DNA from: Gambelia wislizenii
Lineage: Eukaryota; Chordata; Lepidosauria; Squamata; Crotaphytidae
Assembly (NCBI GenBank): GCA_030847615.1
Contig: JAUMIR010000004.1
Span: 270,033,501-270,097,500, forward strand
Direction of reading: 5' to 3'
Length of the DNA stretch: 64,000 bases
Under the pieces are notes generated by a model. That model had not been told where the DNA came from. It made no database searches and saw nothing but the letters and a program-made list of their open reading frames with translations. Below are positions 1-11,958 of the stretch, piece by piece. Positions within the stretch are counted from its first letter, which is position 1, and each line of letters begins with the position of its first letter. The position numbers and the translations under genes were made by a program.

Positions 1-344
1 TTGGTGGGAACCAAGGTCACTTGGTTACTTGGTATGGCTTGGTGTATTTGGAACAGACAGAATGCAGGACTCGGGGAGGAGTGAGTGAGTTTCAGGAGCT
101 CTTAAAAGTGAAACCTATGTCAGCTCTGGCAATGACTCTGCTGCTGTGCTGAACTTAACTTTCAATAAAGTTTTCTTGGAATTGCCCTGAAGCCTCCTCA
201 TTCACTTAGTAAAGATGGCATTCTACCCATTTAACACTTAAAACAATATAATTTTAAAAGTAGTTAAAGCAATTCAAAAACACTATATGTGCAAATCTGG
301 AAGAAATCAATCATGCCCTAGAAGCATGAGTTAACAGCCATGTT

Positions 345-640
345 TTTACTTGTCATGGAATGAAAGCAGTGTTGGCACCAGTTGGGCCTCTAATGGAAGG
401 ATATTCCATAAATGGGTAGCCACAGTAAAGAAGAGTCTCTCCCAGACTGTATTGTCCTGACTAATGGGCCACAGAAAAAAGCCCCTTCAGCAAATGTGAG
501 ATAGGCAGATATAGGGAGAAGTATTGAAGTCCCAAGCCATTTAGGGCTTTGAACACCATTTCCAACTGCCTTGGATTTAGGCTAGAAATGTATTTGTAGG
601 CAATGCAAATCTTTTAAAACCCCTTTTAAAACTGGAAGTG
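345..640. repeat. L2-like LINE non-coding fragment
   Basis: This diverged stretch contains blocks such as TTGGGCCTCTAATGGAAGG and a later TTTAGGGCTTTGAACACC. Both blocks resemble interspersed sequence also found near 19510-19640, 39440-39620 and 62190-62290. I read it as the 3' region of an old L2-type LINE. The assignment rests on similarity among window copies and general familiarity with reptile repeats; there is no open frame. Orientation is uncertain. Confidence 0.35.
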
Positions 641-2982
641 ACTAGATAATAGCAAAATAACACACCACACAACCTATAAACTCTGCATGGATTCTATTGT
701 CCTTTTGTGGAGATGAGCTTTTGACAATCTGGGGAGGGAGTGGGTACTCTGCCCCCAATGTCTTAGGGGTATGCAAAAGTGACCTTGTGGAATATCCACC
801 CTTCCAGTATATCAATATAGAGGTGAATAAAATGAAAGAAAGCTTGAGGATCAGCAAGGAAGGCTGGTAATGAAAAAGTAACAGAGTTTAAAGTACTTGC
901 AAACCATTGACATATATAGTAGTAAATTATTTCAAATATATTTATACCAGACTTGTCCTTAAATATCAGATCTATAAATCACTGTCTAGCTCTGTGGCAT
1001 TTATTCTAAATATTATAAACAACATTGTTACATTTCTATAGAATTACTGGTGCAGCAGCTAATAAAATTAAGTATCCCATTGTCAGTGTAGAAGAAACAT
1101 AACCCACCCTGTACTGGTGCAAGAACTCAATCATTCGTACACAGTGGTAAGGCAGCAGTCATTCATCTTCCACCTTCTCCTTATCTATGTAACAGAGATG
1201 GGGTGCAAACAGTCTTCTGAGCATATGATGGGGGTTAAACATGGCTTGGGACTGCATGAAAGGTGGAAGTGTTGGGATCCCACTTCCTGTTCATCAGTTC
1301 TAGAGACAGGAGAGGTGTTACATCCTTGGTGTTCACCTGACTTTACAGGTAAGTGGGGCAGTAAAGGACTACCTGGCCTCCTCCTGTAACTGTATCTTCA
1401 ACTAACAATTGGAGTCCAGCAGTTTTCAAGTAAGAGTGAAAGTAAATGTTTTTAGGATAGGTAATTCATGGCTGCACTCCTTCAAAATGAATTTCTTTCA
1501 TAGACTGATTTTTGAGAAAGAGGTAAAGATATTGGAGGATACTAGTATAGGGGAGCAGCTAATATAAGGGAGGGAGACTGATTTTATTCATATATTTATG
1601 TAGCTATGTGTGTATTACATATGTGTTTAGTATCCTGTCTTTCTCTCACCATGAGACCTTGGAGATTTAGGTTTATAGAGATAATGAACAGTACGGAGAC
1701 AATGAAATGTATTCTCTTGTTCTCACTCAGATGAAAAAGAACTCAAGTCATTTAATAAAATTGCTAGACCATAAGTTCATAACAGGGGAAATCTGGTATA
1801 TTTTCTCTTCCATAGAGGAAAAGTTGCATTATTAAAAGCAAACTCAATTTGTTTCATAATCAGATACAGAATAAAGAAATCAACAAGGAGGTGGCAAACA
1901 GCCCAGCTGCTGCCACATCAAGCTGTTAACAACTTCTGAGAAAACAAACTCGAATGAGAAGAGAGAATTTGAACCTGCCACTGTGCTGATTGACCTGTGA
2001 GCTGAAATCATCAAGCTTCCATGCTGTGCTAGCACCTGCACTCTTGTTTCCCAGCCAAGGGAATGAGAATGGGATTTGGAAGGGGCTACCCAGAACTCAA
2101 GCTCATAAAAACAGTTCAGAGATGCAGCTACTGAGCAGCTGTCCAGTATTTCAGCATCGCAGCACTGTGCTTGGGATTCACAGATTGCTGGTGAGCCTCC
2201 AGAGCAGAACCACCGCAAAAGGATGCACAAAGGGAAGACAAAGCCATGGTTATCAAGGTAAGGGAAGGAGTCTAAAGATTAACTATTCATTCATGCTAAA
2301 CTGCTTAGGATAAATAGCACATTTATGCTTGGGAGAGGTATGCCCGTGAGAGAATGAAAGGGAAGAAGGACATGTAATCTGCATGTAGATGGGAGAGAGT
2401 TTTATTTAGGATTCTTTAGTCACAGAAGCATGTCTGCCCCCCACCACCAAACAACTGACTTTTATTTTGGCCATACAATAATATATGCAGTATGTTACCT
2501 CTATGCAATGTAAGGAAACAAAATGAATTTTAGAAAGGTGGGAAGAACTGCAATTTTGTCCTTAAAAATACAGTAAATGTTGTATGTATATTTCATGGCA
2601 ATGTTGAGTAAATTTTTTAAAAGTCAAGGAGATGTTGAAACTTATTTATATTTCAAATTTATTTGCCGTAGGACAGCTGGACAGTAGGAGTGGTCTAAAG
2701 TGGAAAGATTAAAAGGAAGCATGAAGCAAACAACTAATTGTGTGATGGGCTGCATTTCTGGTTTAAGGAAAAGAAAAAGAAAGTGCTAGGCAACATAACT
2801 TGCACAAAAATTAGCTTATTCCAACTAACTGCAAGAATAAAGGATCTGAGACAAATCTCTGATGCAAAGTATTTCAAATGGATTGATCTCATGTACAAGG
2901 TTTTGTAAAATGTCCAAGACTATCAACGTGATCTAAACTAAACAGCATTTATCAGAGGAAAGTGATCCTTGTCACTGAGACA
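641..2982. other. Upstream flank of the receptor gene, no second gene seen
   Basis: This AT-rich sequence precedes the receptor start codon. Short open frames occur on both strands, but none shows family motifs, codon bias or splice structure that I can support. A promoter and a 5' untranslated exon of the receptor are expected somewhere here. A TTTATCAG just before 2956 could be a weak splice acceptor, but the polypyrimidine tract is poor. No CpG-rich promoter island is visible. Confidence 0.5.
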
Positions 2983-3978
2983 ATGGATAATTTTTCCTCT
3001 CAGCCTGAACTGAATGTTTCCTGCACTGGTGTGGATATTGGTTGCTACAGGAGAGGACACCTTTGGTCCAATGTGTCAGACCCACAACTGATTCCTAAAT
3101 TCTACATTGCTGTGCCCATCATCTACTCTGTAATCTGTGCTGTGGGGCTCACAGGAAACTCTGCTGTCATTTATGTTATCTTAAAGGCTCCCAAAATGAA
3201 GACTGTCACCAACATTTTCATCCTAAATCTGGCAATTGCTGATGAGCTCTTCACTTTGGTGCTTCCTATTAACATTGCAGATTATCTGCTTCTTCAATGG
3301 CCCTTTGGTGAATTCATGTGCAAACTAATTATCTCCATTGACCAGTACAACATTTTTTCAAGCATTTATTTTCTGACCATCATGAGCATTGATCGATACC
3401 TGGTGGTCGTGGCCACTGTCAAATCAAAGAAAATGTCCTATCGCACCTATAGGGCTGCTAAGATAGTGAGCCTGTGCATCTGGGTTTTTGTCACAATCAT
3501 TATCTTGCCCTTTAGTATCTTTGCCAAGATACATACTGAAGAAGGGAGGTCCCAGTGTGTCTTTGTTTTCCCCAGTCCTGAGAGTTTCTGGTGGAAAGTG
3601 AGTCGCCTCTATACCCTGATCTTGGGTTTTGCCATCCCTGTATCGACCATTTGCATCCTGTACAGCACCATGCTCTACAAGTTAAGACATATGCGCCTCC
3701 ACAGCAATACCAAAGCCTTGGACAAAGCAAAAAAGAAAGTGACAATAATGGTGCTGATCATTTTGGGAGTTTGCCTGTTCTGTTGGACCCCCTATCACCT
3801 CAGCACCGTAGTAGCCCTCACTACAGACATCCCCCAAACCCCTCTAATTATTGGAATCTCCTATTTTATCACCACCCTGAGTTATGCTAATAGTTGTCTC
3901 AACCCATTCCTTTATGCTTTTTTAGATGATACATTCCGGAAGAGTTTTCGAAAGTTGGTTGAATGTGGAACTTCCTAA
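2983..3978 (+). CDS. NPBWR1: Neuropeptides B/W receptor type 1 (class A GPCR)
   Basis: The 331-residue single-exon product is a plasma-membrane receptor for neuropeptides B and W; the family signals mainly through Gi/o. Seven hydrophobic segments are visible. The class A landmarks are GN at 58-59 (TM1), LAIAD ending at D87 (TM2), C113 pairing with C192 (TM3/ECL2), D120 in TM3, DRY at 137-139, P219 (TM5), CWTP at 267-270 (TM6) and NPFLY at 307-311 (TM7). N-glycosylation sequons lie at N3, N11 and N30, and C328 is a candidate palmitoylation site. The length is close to mammalian NPBWR1 (about 328). The N-terminus MDN, ELFTLVLPINIAD, the ECL2 region and TM7 favour NPBWR1 over NPBWR2. I chose the ATG at 2983 because it has A at -3 and G at +4; the frame stays open upstream to a GTG at 2962, which is unlikely to be used. 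No disruption is seen. The paralogue assignment is inference; GPCR identity is near certain. Confidence 0.93.
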   Translation: MDNFSSQPELNVSCTGVDIGCYRRGHLWSNVSDPQLIPKFYIAVPIIYSVICAVGLTGNSAVIYVILKAPKMKTVTNIFILNLAIADELFTLVLPINIADYLLLQWPFGEFMCKLIISIDQYNIFSSIYFLTIMSIDRYLVVVATVKSKKMSYRTYRAAKIVSLCIWVFVTIIILPFSIFAKIHTEEGRSQCVFVFPSPESFWWKVSRLYTLILGFAIPVSTICILYSTMLYKLRHMRLHSNTKALDKAKKKVTIMVLIILGVCLFCWTPYHLSTVVALTTDIPQTPLIIGISYFITTLSYANSCLNPFLYAFLDDTFRKSFRKLVECGTS

Positions 3979-3982
3979 TAAA
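3977..3982 (+). promoter_or_regulatory. AATAAA overlapping the receptor stop codon
   Basis: The stop TAA at 3976-3978 runs directly into AATAAA at 3977-3982. Used as a polyadenylation signal it would give a very short 3' UTR. It may equally be chance, since a second AATAAA lies 440 bp downstream. Confidence 0.35.
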
Positions 3983-4440
3983 ATCCCAGTCTCTTTAGAA
4001 CACCTTTTCAGATGAGGTAATGCATTTTGGAGAAACTTCATGAAGCACAGTCAGAAGGGAGAAGCTCTGATCATGGACCATGTCTCTGATATATAACCAG
4101 AATTGGCTGGCCCACTTCATCATGAAATGTTCCTGATTTGATGGAGAAACTTGCTGCATCACCTATGTGCATTGTCTATGGCATTCTTTCTTCCCCTTCT
4201 CCTTCTTCTCTCCCTTCCTTTTCTTCTTTCTCCGCCTTGTTTTGTACTTGTATTTCTATTCATTATGGGTCTCCATCAACTCTAATATGGTATGCAATAT
4301 AGTTTTCTGGAATGTTAAAAAAAAGAAGCAGAACCATAATGGCACATAAAGAAGATAGTATTCATTGACAAAGACCATTATTTGATGTTGATATTTGGGG
4401 GGGGGGTTGTAAAGCCAAATAAAGATGTGCAGAGCAACTT
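3979..4440 (+). other. Probable 3' UTR of the receptor, with AATAAA at 4418-4423
   Basis: The region after the stop lacks recognisable repeats apart from a pyrimidine-rich tract around 4185-4235 and a G run at 4397-4406. A canonical AATAAA at 4418-4423 is followed by GTGCAG and a TTGTTTAATG stretch, plausible for cleavage and a downstream element. The transcript end is inferred. Confidence 0.45.
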
Positions 4441-5541
4441 GTTTAATGTATCTGAATGATGCTAGTTTAATGGATCACCATACAACACTGGGATAAAGAC
4501 GGCATAAAACAAATAAGAAAAAATACAGATTATATACACATTTAATCTAGAAATATAGACACTAAAATGTATCATCTCTAAAACTAACGAAATACAACAA
4601 TCCATACCAGAAAAACAAGGTCACAACACTAAAATATTGTAACGCATCCAAGCCACATTAAAAATATAATGACACAATCAAATGCATTTTGACCTGAGTC
4701 ATCTTCACTTGGTATGAAATGTATTTTTCTACAATAATTAAACAACTGAAAAAATATTGGAAAAAACAGACAAAATGCTATGAGTTCTGAGTGTTCTAAT
4801 GCTAATAAGGCCAAAGCTCCACTCAGCTTTGAGCTGTTAAGTCACAGAATTTGTACAAAAATGCCCTCTTCTTATGAGCCACTGATAACCTCTTCAGGTA
4901 AACAAACCCAAATGCAGAACACAAAATTCCAGCTTCCCTGGACAGGGAGATAAAAGTCTAGCTGTCACCTTGTTTGTCTATTGTAGAAAAACACATTTCA
5001 CACCACTGACAAAGATTCAGGTTGAAATGTCTTTGGTTGTTCCATATTTCTAATACAGTATGGATAGAATGCATTATTCTTTGTACTTTTAGCACACTAT
5101 TTTAGATGTAATACCTTTTTAATGTCTATATTTCTATATTTTAAAAATGTTTAAATTATTAAATTATTAAATGTGTGTATACATTTCTATTGTCTTGATT
5201 TACTGCATGCATTTGGCATCACCATTTTTTTGTGGTGATTCATTGTTTTTATGTTGGGATTTTCTTTCCCCTTTGGTCTTATGCTAGTTTTATATCTGCA
5301 CTTTATATAACTGGGTGCATGATCTTCCTCCACCATATTTTATTACAAATTTATCATACATCTTGTAAGTAGCATGTTCTTGTAGCAAAATAATGTGTTC
5401 TTCTATGGCAGAGGTAGGGAGCCTTTTTTTGGGGGGGTATGTCTTCAGGAGAAATCTGAGGCAATACAGTAGAAGTAGTGGTGGTGGGCAGAACCAGAAC
5501 TTTTGAGCAGGCCATTGTTTTCCTCTCTTATTCTTGGCTAC

Positions 5542-5595
<54 letters not shown>

Positions 5596-6427
5596 CTAAC
5601 CTTGTCCCCAGCTTTTCCTCACTCCACATCTAGCAGGGCGATGAGGAAGATGGTTTTTGCTTGCTGGATGTTTGAATTTCTTGCTTGCAGGCAGCTTTTG
5701 AAACTTGGCTTAGAGTTATATTCAGCCTAGGACCACAGCTCACCTACTAACCCTGTAGTTTCTCCCATATTAAATTCTATGGAGCCTTATCAGTTTGGAA
5801 TCACATGGTAATAATTCTCCTCTTCCCCTTCCTTCTTGCTACTTCTACTACAACTGGAAAATACTACAATTACTACTTTGTACAAATCATCTGAATGCAG
5901 ATTATATTAGAGGAAAGCAAAGTTCCCTCCATATGTCTGTCACTGCCTGATATTTTCACCTATTTCTTTTTAAGTATTAGTGGCATCAACGGCCACAGCT
6001 TTTAAAATAACAAGGCTTTGTTCTGATCAGATTAAATATTCACAGTGTCTTTGCAAAGAATTCCTGTTTGTTTTCCTCTGTAGTAACCAAGGAAGTATAG
6101 AGACATAAATTATTGTTGTGCATGGAGCAATGTGTGCTGAGAGCCCCCTTCAGTAGGAAATAAAATTTCAAGCTAAGTGCAATACTAGTTACTTTAAATC
6201 CCAGAGCAGCTTTTAAATGCTTATTTACTGTAGATGGAGTTTCCCACAAGGCTCTCTCAAGAACTGATACCTGCCAGTTAAGAACTTTTCACCTGGAAAT
6301 AAGTTCGAGGAACATCTAAAAGTAATGCTTTATGTACAGAATGTCTTGCCAAATGCAGGGGGTTGATTACCTTCAAAAATGTGCCATAATAACTTGAATT
6401 ATTCCATTCACTGCTATTCCAAGGCCT
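4441..6427. other. AT-rich intergenic DNA
   Basis: No gene or clearly recognised transposon is seen. The stretch holds AT-rich sequence, short poly-T and G runs and the microsatellite listed at 5546-5595. Small open frames look random. Confidence 0.5.
5546..5595. repeat. Compound microsatellite (TC)n(TG)n
   Basis: An uninterrupted TC run of about 36 bp passes directly into a TG run of about 14 bp. Confidence 0.95.
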
Positions 6428-6625
6428 CAGTGTATAGGTTCTCATATACACCTTATCCCCACCCCCATATCTATGGAACCAATATCTGCAGTTTCAATTA
6501 TTTGTGGCTGAAAAAATAGGGACACATACCATAGAGTCATACTGGAAAATACATAGAGAGATGTTCTCTCTAGGAATTGCTAGGTCCTCCAGTGCAACTC
6601 TATGGTATGTTTGTACCAGAAGTCC
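6428..6625 (-). mobile_element. Tigger/pogo-like MITE fragment
   Basis: This is homologous, in reverse orientation, to the better element at 27088-27351. Shared blocks include CCCCATATCTATGG, CCAATATCTGCAG, ATACCATAGAGTC and a TAGGTCCTCCAGTGCAACTC stretch. The terminal sequence is degraded here, so no duplication can be read. Family assignment follows from the 27 kb copy. Confidence 0.55.
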
Positions 6626-6946
6626 TTTATTTTAATAGGATATTAAACTATTATACATAGTTTAATTTATAAACTGTAAGTCTGTGATTGTATCCCCAGT
6701 GGATATGGTGCAGGGAGGAGGTGGCCTGTACTGATTCATATAGAGATTGAAAAGAATTTTGATGGGTTAAAGATTTTTGCCAAAGTACACATCTAGATTG
6801 ATTAAAAAGTCTAAGATTTTGCTCCTGTTCATTCTGATTTTATACTGTGTTAAAATAAAGCAATCTTGGGAACTGGTATAAAAAAAAAATCTGATTTTAA
6901 CAGGAGCTGACATAAAATATTCTGGGATAAACAGAACATATGAACC

Positions 6947-7213
6947 CTGGTGGCACAGAGGTTAAGTGCCAGTACTGCAGCCACAATGTTGAAAGTTTGA
7001 TCCCAAGGGCTCCAAGGTTCACTCAGCCTTCCATCCTTTCGCAAGTCAGTAAAATGAATACCCAGCTTGTGGGGGCAATTAGCTAACACACATTGGAAAC
7101 CACTTAATGCAGTGTTGATATGTAGATTGCTATTGCTTAAACAATTTGTATGTCTCTCTGAAAGCCTTTGTGGCTGAAGAGCAGGGTATAAATACTTAAA
7201 ATAATATCATATA
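6947..7213 (+). mobile_element. tRNA-derived SINE (type 1)
   Basis: The head carries RNA polymerase III box A-like TGGCACAGAGGTTAAG and box B-like GTTTGATCCC. A conserved body follows (GTAAAATGAATACCCAGC, then GGGGGCAATTAGCTAAC), then GCTGAAGAGCAGGGTATAAA and an AT-rich tail. ATGAACC flanks both sides (6940-6946 and 7214-7220) as a plausible target duplication. Other copies in this window are at 16510, 18352, 21020, 21424 and 56330. Confidence 0.75.
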
Positions 7214-7339
7214 ATGAACCTCAAAACAAAATCAGAAAGAAGAGGAACAAAACTGGGGCTTTCGGGTCTTTTTCATAAGTCTCCATGTGCCCCAAATTTG
7301 CCATTTTGTGCTTCCTGAAGCTCACAGCAGGACAAAACA

Positions 7340-7745
7340 TACTTTGGATAAACCTGTACAATGACCACACTTTGATTCCACTTTAATTGACATGGCTCCA
7401 TCCTATGGAATCCTGGGATTTGTAGTCTGATAAGGGACTTAGAATTCTGTTCTGCAGTGGTTCCTAAACGTTGGTCCTCCAAATCAGGTCCCAGAATTCC
7501 TGACTGTTGGCCAAACTGGCTAGGGAAGTCTATGCCTCCCTCAAAAAAAGAAAGAAAGAAAGAAAGAAAAGAAAGAAAAAGATGCAGGAGCAAAGTTTGG
7601 GAATAAGTGTTCTAGTGATTGCCTTGAACTATAGCATTAGAGGTGTCTATAGAGAAGTCTATGTTTCTTATAAAACTACAAATCCCAGGGTTCCACAACA
7701 TGGAACCTGGACAATTAAAATGGCATGAAACTGATATAATTTTGT
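7340..7745. repeat. Short palindromic MITE, split by another repeat
   Basis: The left half (TTCCACTTTAATTGACATGG, then ATGGAATCCTGGGATTTGTA) and the right half (ACTACAAATCCCAGGGTTCC, then a reversed AATTAAAATGG) are parts of one foldback element. About 150 bp of other repeat lies between them, including a (GAAA)n tract at 7543-7580. Related copies lie at 14135-15625, 15655-15877, 42931-43190 and 44540-44758. Confidence 0.5.
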
Positions 7746-7787
7746 ACATACCCTTAGTCTCAGAAACCCACACATTTACAGTGTCCA

Positions 7788-7925
7788 AGGTATTTATTTA
7801 TTTACTTGCTTCCTTTCTTCTGGAGTAGGACACAAGGCAGCTGACGAAAGGAATTAAAACCTGACAATAAAAATTTTAAAACAATTAAAATCATGACATA
7901 AAATTATTTAAAAGGCATATATAAA
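7788..7925 (-). repeat. L2-like LINE 3' end
   Basis: The block GTATTTATTTATTTACTTGC, then an ACAAGGCAGCTGACG region and a run of AACAATTAAAATC, resembles the reverse complement of the L2-type 3' end seen at 46912-47085. It is diverged, so confidence is moderate. Confidence 0.35.
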
Positions 7926-8382
7926 AGTGCACACCTCCCTGCAAGTGATTACATATTTCTTTTCTTATGCATGAACTCATAGGTACAGTTTTAAAATATG
8001 AATGGCTAAAGTGCACATTGAAAAATAGATACACACATGCCATACTGTACTCAGTGGGTGAAATGTATAGAAAAATGCATACATCACTGAAAATGAGTAT
8101 GGAAAATGTCTACTAAATTTTCATGTAGGAATTAAAAATGATGATCCTTAACAAATGATGGATGGGACAGAAATACAGGTAAGATCAACAAATATGAAAC
8201 TGAGGATTTTCCACATAGCCTATTGTGTGTGTGAATGTGCTGTTATGACTAAACAGCCCTGAAAGTTTTGTTGGAGATTTAGAAATCAAACCAGATACTC
8301 AAATTGCTTATCACCATAATCAATAGTGTACAGTAGGCAAAAAGTATGTATGGGGGGTTCCACATTAAGACAATTGTGTATA

Positions 8383-11170
8383 GAATCATGGAATTGCAGA
8401 GTTGGAAGAGACCACAAGGGCCATCCAGTCCAACGCCCTGCCATGCAGGAAATCATGATCAAAATATCCCCAACAAATGGCCATCCAGCCTCTGTTTAAA
8501 GACCACCAAGGAAGGAGACCCCACCACGCTCCGGGGGAGTATGTTCCACTGCCGAACAGCTCTTACTGTCAAAAAGTTCCTCCTAATGTTGAGGTGGAAT
8601 CTCTGTTCCTGGAACTTGCATCCATTGCTCCGTGTTCCAGTCTTTGGAGCAGCAGAAAACAAGTCTGCTCCATCCTCAACGTGACACCCCTTCAAATACT
8701 TAAACAGGGCTATAATATCGCCTCTTAATCGTCTTTTTTCCAGGCTAAACATACCCAGATCCTTAAGTCTCTCCTCATAAGGCATCGTTTCCAGACCTTT
8801 CACCATTTTAGTTGCCCTTCTCTGGATACGCTCCAATTTGTCAATATCCTTTTCGAATTGTGGTGCCCAGAACTGGACACAGTATTCTAGGTGAGGTCTG
8901 ACCAAGGCAGAATAGAGCAGCACTACTACTTCCCTTGATCTAGACACTATACTTCTATCGATGCAGCCCAAAATTGCATTGGCCTTTTCAGCTGCCACAT
9001 CACAATGTTGACTCATGTTCAATTTGTGGTCTACTAGGACTCCTAGATCCCTTTCACACATAGTCTCATTCAGCCAGGTCTCCCCCATCCTATATCTATG
9101 CATTTCATTTTTCTGCCCTAAGTGTAGTACCTTACATTTCTTCGTATTGAATTTCATTTTGTTAGCTTTGGCCCAGCTTTCCAGTCTATCCAGGTCATTT
9201 TGAATTTTGATCCTGTCCTCTAGGGTATTAGCTACTCCTCCTAATTTGGTGTCATCTGCAAATTTGGTAAGTATGCCCCTAATTCCCTCATCCAAGTCAT
9301 TGATAAAGATGTTGAATAGCACTGGGCCCAGAACTGAACCTTGTGGCACCCCACTGGTCACATCTTTCCAAGACTAAAAGGAGCCACTGCTGAGCACCCT
9401 TTGGGTTCAGCCAGTCAACCAATTACAAATCCATTTAACAATTAACTGGTCTAGCCCACATTTTACAAGCTTGTTTGCAAGAATGTCATGGGGAACCTTG
9501 TCAAAGGCCTTACTGAAATCAAGGTATACGATAGCCACAGCGTTCCCTTCATCTACCAAGCTGGTAATTTTATCAAAAAAAGAGATCAGATTAGTCTGGC
9601 ATGACTTGTTTCTCTGAAACCCATGTTGACTTTTTATGATTATGGCATTGCCTTCTAAATGTTCACGGACTCTCTGTTTAATGATCTGCTCTAGAATCTT
9701 CCCTGGAATTGATGTCAGACTAACTAGACAATAATTGTTGGGATCCTCTTTTTTCCCCTTTTTGAAGATGGGGACTACGTTTGCCTTCCTCCAGTCTGCT
9801 GGGACTTCTCCTGTTCTCCAGGAGTTCTCAAAGATTATTGCCAATGGCTCTGAGATTATATTTGCTAGCTCTTTTAATACTCTTGGATGTAGTTCATCTG
9901 GTCCTGGAGATTTAAATTCATTTAGGTTAAGAAGGTATTCCTGTACTACCTCTTTGCTTATTCTGTGCTGGATTTCCCCTGTTGTGTCCTCTGTTCCTTT
10001 ATCCTCAGGTTGGTCACCCTTTTCCTTTTCTGAAAACACTGAGGCAAAGAAGGTGTTGAGTAATTCTGCCTTTTCTCTCTCCCCTGTTAGCATTTTGCCA
10101 TCTTCTCTGCGTAGTGGCCCTATCATTTCCTTCTTCCTCCTTTTGCTGCAGACATACCCCCAAAAAAACCCTTTTTATTGTTCTTAACCGCTCTAGCAAG
10201 TCTGAGCTCATTCTGCACTTTAGCTTTTCTGACTTTACTCCTACATGTGTTCGCTATCTGTTTGAATTCTTCTTTGGTGATTTCTCCCTTTTTCCATTTC
10301 CTATACATGCTCCGTTTAAAACTTAGCTCCGTTGAAATTTCTTTAGTCATCCATCCTGGTTTCTTGAGACACCTCCCATTTTTCTTCCTCAATGGTACTG
10401 TTTGAAATTGTGCCTTCAGTATCTCCCTTTTGAGAAAGTCCCATCCATCTTGAGATCTCTTCTCTTTTAATATTCCTGACCATGGGATCACCCCCAGTGT
10501 CTCCATGAGTTTATTGAAATCAGGTCTCCTAAAGTCAAGAATGCATGCCTGACTATGCCTGGCTTCTCCTTTCCATTGTATAATAAACTCCAGGATAACA
10601 TGATCACTCTCACCTAAGGATCCCACCACTTGCACCCCATTAACCAGGCCATCCCTGTTGGTTAGGATCAGATCTAAATGGCTGACCCCCTTGTTGCCTC
10701 TTCCACCTTTTGGACCATGAAATTGTCTTCCAGGCAAGTAAGGAATTTTCTAGACCTTGAGGTTTTGGTTGAGTTAGATTTCCAGCAAATATCAGGATAG
10801 TTGAAGTCACCCATCACTACTACATCTCTCCTTTCTGCATGTGTGGTCATCTGTTCTAGAAAGGCATCATCCAATTCCTCCGTCTGCCTTGGGGGTCTGT
10901 AGTAGAGTCCCACAATAACATCCCTGTTGTTTCCCTCCCCTTTATTTTTTATCAAGATGCTCTCCACCTGGCTTCCAGTATTGATGTCATGGATCTCTTC
11001 AGTGGTATAAATATCCCTGACATATAATGCTATTCCTCCTCCTTTCCTGTTTGGCCTGTTTCTCTTATAAAGTTTATATCCCTCTATTCCTACATTCCAA
11101 TCATGAGACTCATCCCACCAGTTTTCAGTAATGCCTATTATATCATATTTGTTTTGTATGATCATCATGC
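8383..11170 (-). mobile_element. CR1 LINE, 5'-truncated, ~2.8 kb
   Basis: This is the longest transposon in the window. Read on the minus strand it runs from the endonuclease domain through reverse transcriptase to the 3' end near 8383. That end has the CR1 hallmark TCTTCCAACTCTGCAATTCC preceded by GGACTGGATGGCC. The 5' part of ORF2 and all of ORF1 are absent beyond about 11170, as expected from incomplete target-primed reverse transcription. The coding region is broken (see the pseudogene entry). Confidence 0.92.
8459..11168 (-). pseudogene. CR1 ORF2 (endonuclease-reverse transcriptase), degenerate
   Basis: The segments, in order, are: 11168-10674, APE-type endonuclease with GITENWWDES and MGDFNYPDICW; 10737-10123, linker; 10126-9407, RT fingers/palm with KANVVPIFKKG and YLDFSKAFDKVPHD; and 9361-8459, the RT core with the FADDTKL catalytic motif, ending in the CR1 C-terminal region [11 protein letters not shown] and beyond. 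The first three segments are in three different frames, implying two frameshifts. The last two share a frame but are split by an in-frame TGA at 9407-9409, right after WLTG. The encoded enzyme would copy its own RNA into the genome, but this copy cannot make a full protein. Confidence 0.9.
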
Positions 11171-11369
11171 TACTGAAATACGTACTAGATTCCCAAATGA
11201 GCTATTGGCTAATCACACACTGGTTAAGGTATCCAGTGTCCTGTTGACAAAGCTCCCATGGTACTTCCTTCCATTATCGAATGGGCTAAACTCAGTCCCA
11301 TAATGAACAACTTTCTGTAACCCAAAAGAGAGTATGGGCTGACATTTCTTGTATAGATTGCCATCACAG

Positions 11370-11597
11370 CATATTGTTGCTATGTGCTTTCAAGTAGATG
11401 ACTTGTGACAACCCTATCATGGTGTTTTCTTGGCAAGATTTTTTTCAGAGGAAGTTGCCATTGCCTTACTCTAAGGCTGAGAGAGTGTGACATGTCCAAA
11501 GTCACTCAGTAGGTTTCCATAACCAAGTAGAGATTTGAACCCTGGTCTCCTGGAGTCAGAGTTCCACACTCAAACCACTATAGCACACTGACTCACT
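11370..11597 (-). mobile_element. CORE/MIR-like tRNA SINE (type 2)
   Basis: On the minus strand the head reads as a tRNA-like promoter (GTGCTATAGTGGTTTGAG, with the B-box GGGTTCAAATC). Next comes a MIR-like core (GTCACACTCTCTCAGCCT in reverse) and a tail resembling BovB-type 3' ends (AACACCATGATAGGGTTGTC in reverse). Further copies are at 13140-13382, 35667-36745 and 41655-41793. Family naming is from general knowledge. Confidence 0.75.
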
Positions 11598-11762
11598 ACC
11601 ATTACTGTATGAAGAAGTTGCAAGCAAGGTGCAGCTCAGTTGTGTGTCACTTTATTATAATTGGGTTTTGTTGTTATTGTTTTGCCCTTTATAGTTGGGA
11701 CTTATTCATTCTGCACCATGAAATGCCAGAGGAATTAGAATTCTTCTGTCTTTTCACCTTTA

Positions 11763-11872
11763 TACAGAGCTTAGAAACACACTGGTTTTGGACTACAGTT
11801 CCCACAGTCTCCCAGCCAACTTGGCCATAGGCAGGGAACTGTAGTCCAAAAATAACATTTCCAAACTCTGAA
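11763..11872. mobile_element. Short foldback MITE (~110 bp)
   Basis: The inverted ends pair AGAGCTTAGAAACACACTGG and TTTTGGACTACAGTTCCC with GGGAACTGTAGTCCAAAA and TTTCCAAACTCTG. Three relatives are at 17442-17574, 32113-32228 and 33689-33811. No duplication could be fixed by eye. Confidence 0.6.
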
Positions 11873-11958
11873 TTTATACAACTGTATCTCAAATAAAGGT
11901 GCCGTTCTTCTTTTATTACATGGCACTTTCCTTCTCCTAATCCAGCAGCAGGAATCAT

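Noticed and set aside
2962..2982. GTG at 2962 as the receptor start
   Set aside because: Vertebrate genes rarely use GTG, and the ATG at 2983 has a strong context and aligns with the MDN start of NPBWR1.
2983..3978. NPBWR2 or an opioid/somatostatin receptor instead of NPBWR1
   Set aside because: The N-terminus, the TM2-TM3 region, ECL2 and the TM7 stretch look closer to NPBWR1. A tree with both paralogues would settle it.
6947..7020. Functional tRNA gene
   Set aside because: A- and B-box-like motifs are present but the segment is the head of a dispersed SINE and does not fold as a complete tRNA.
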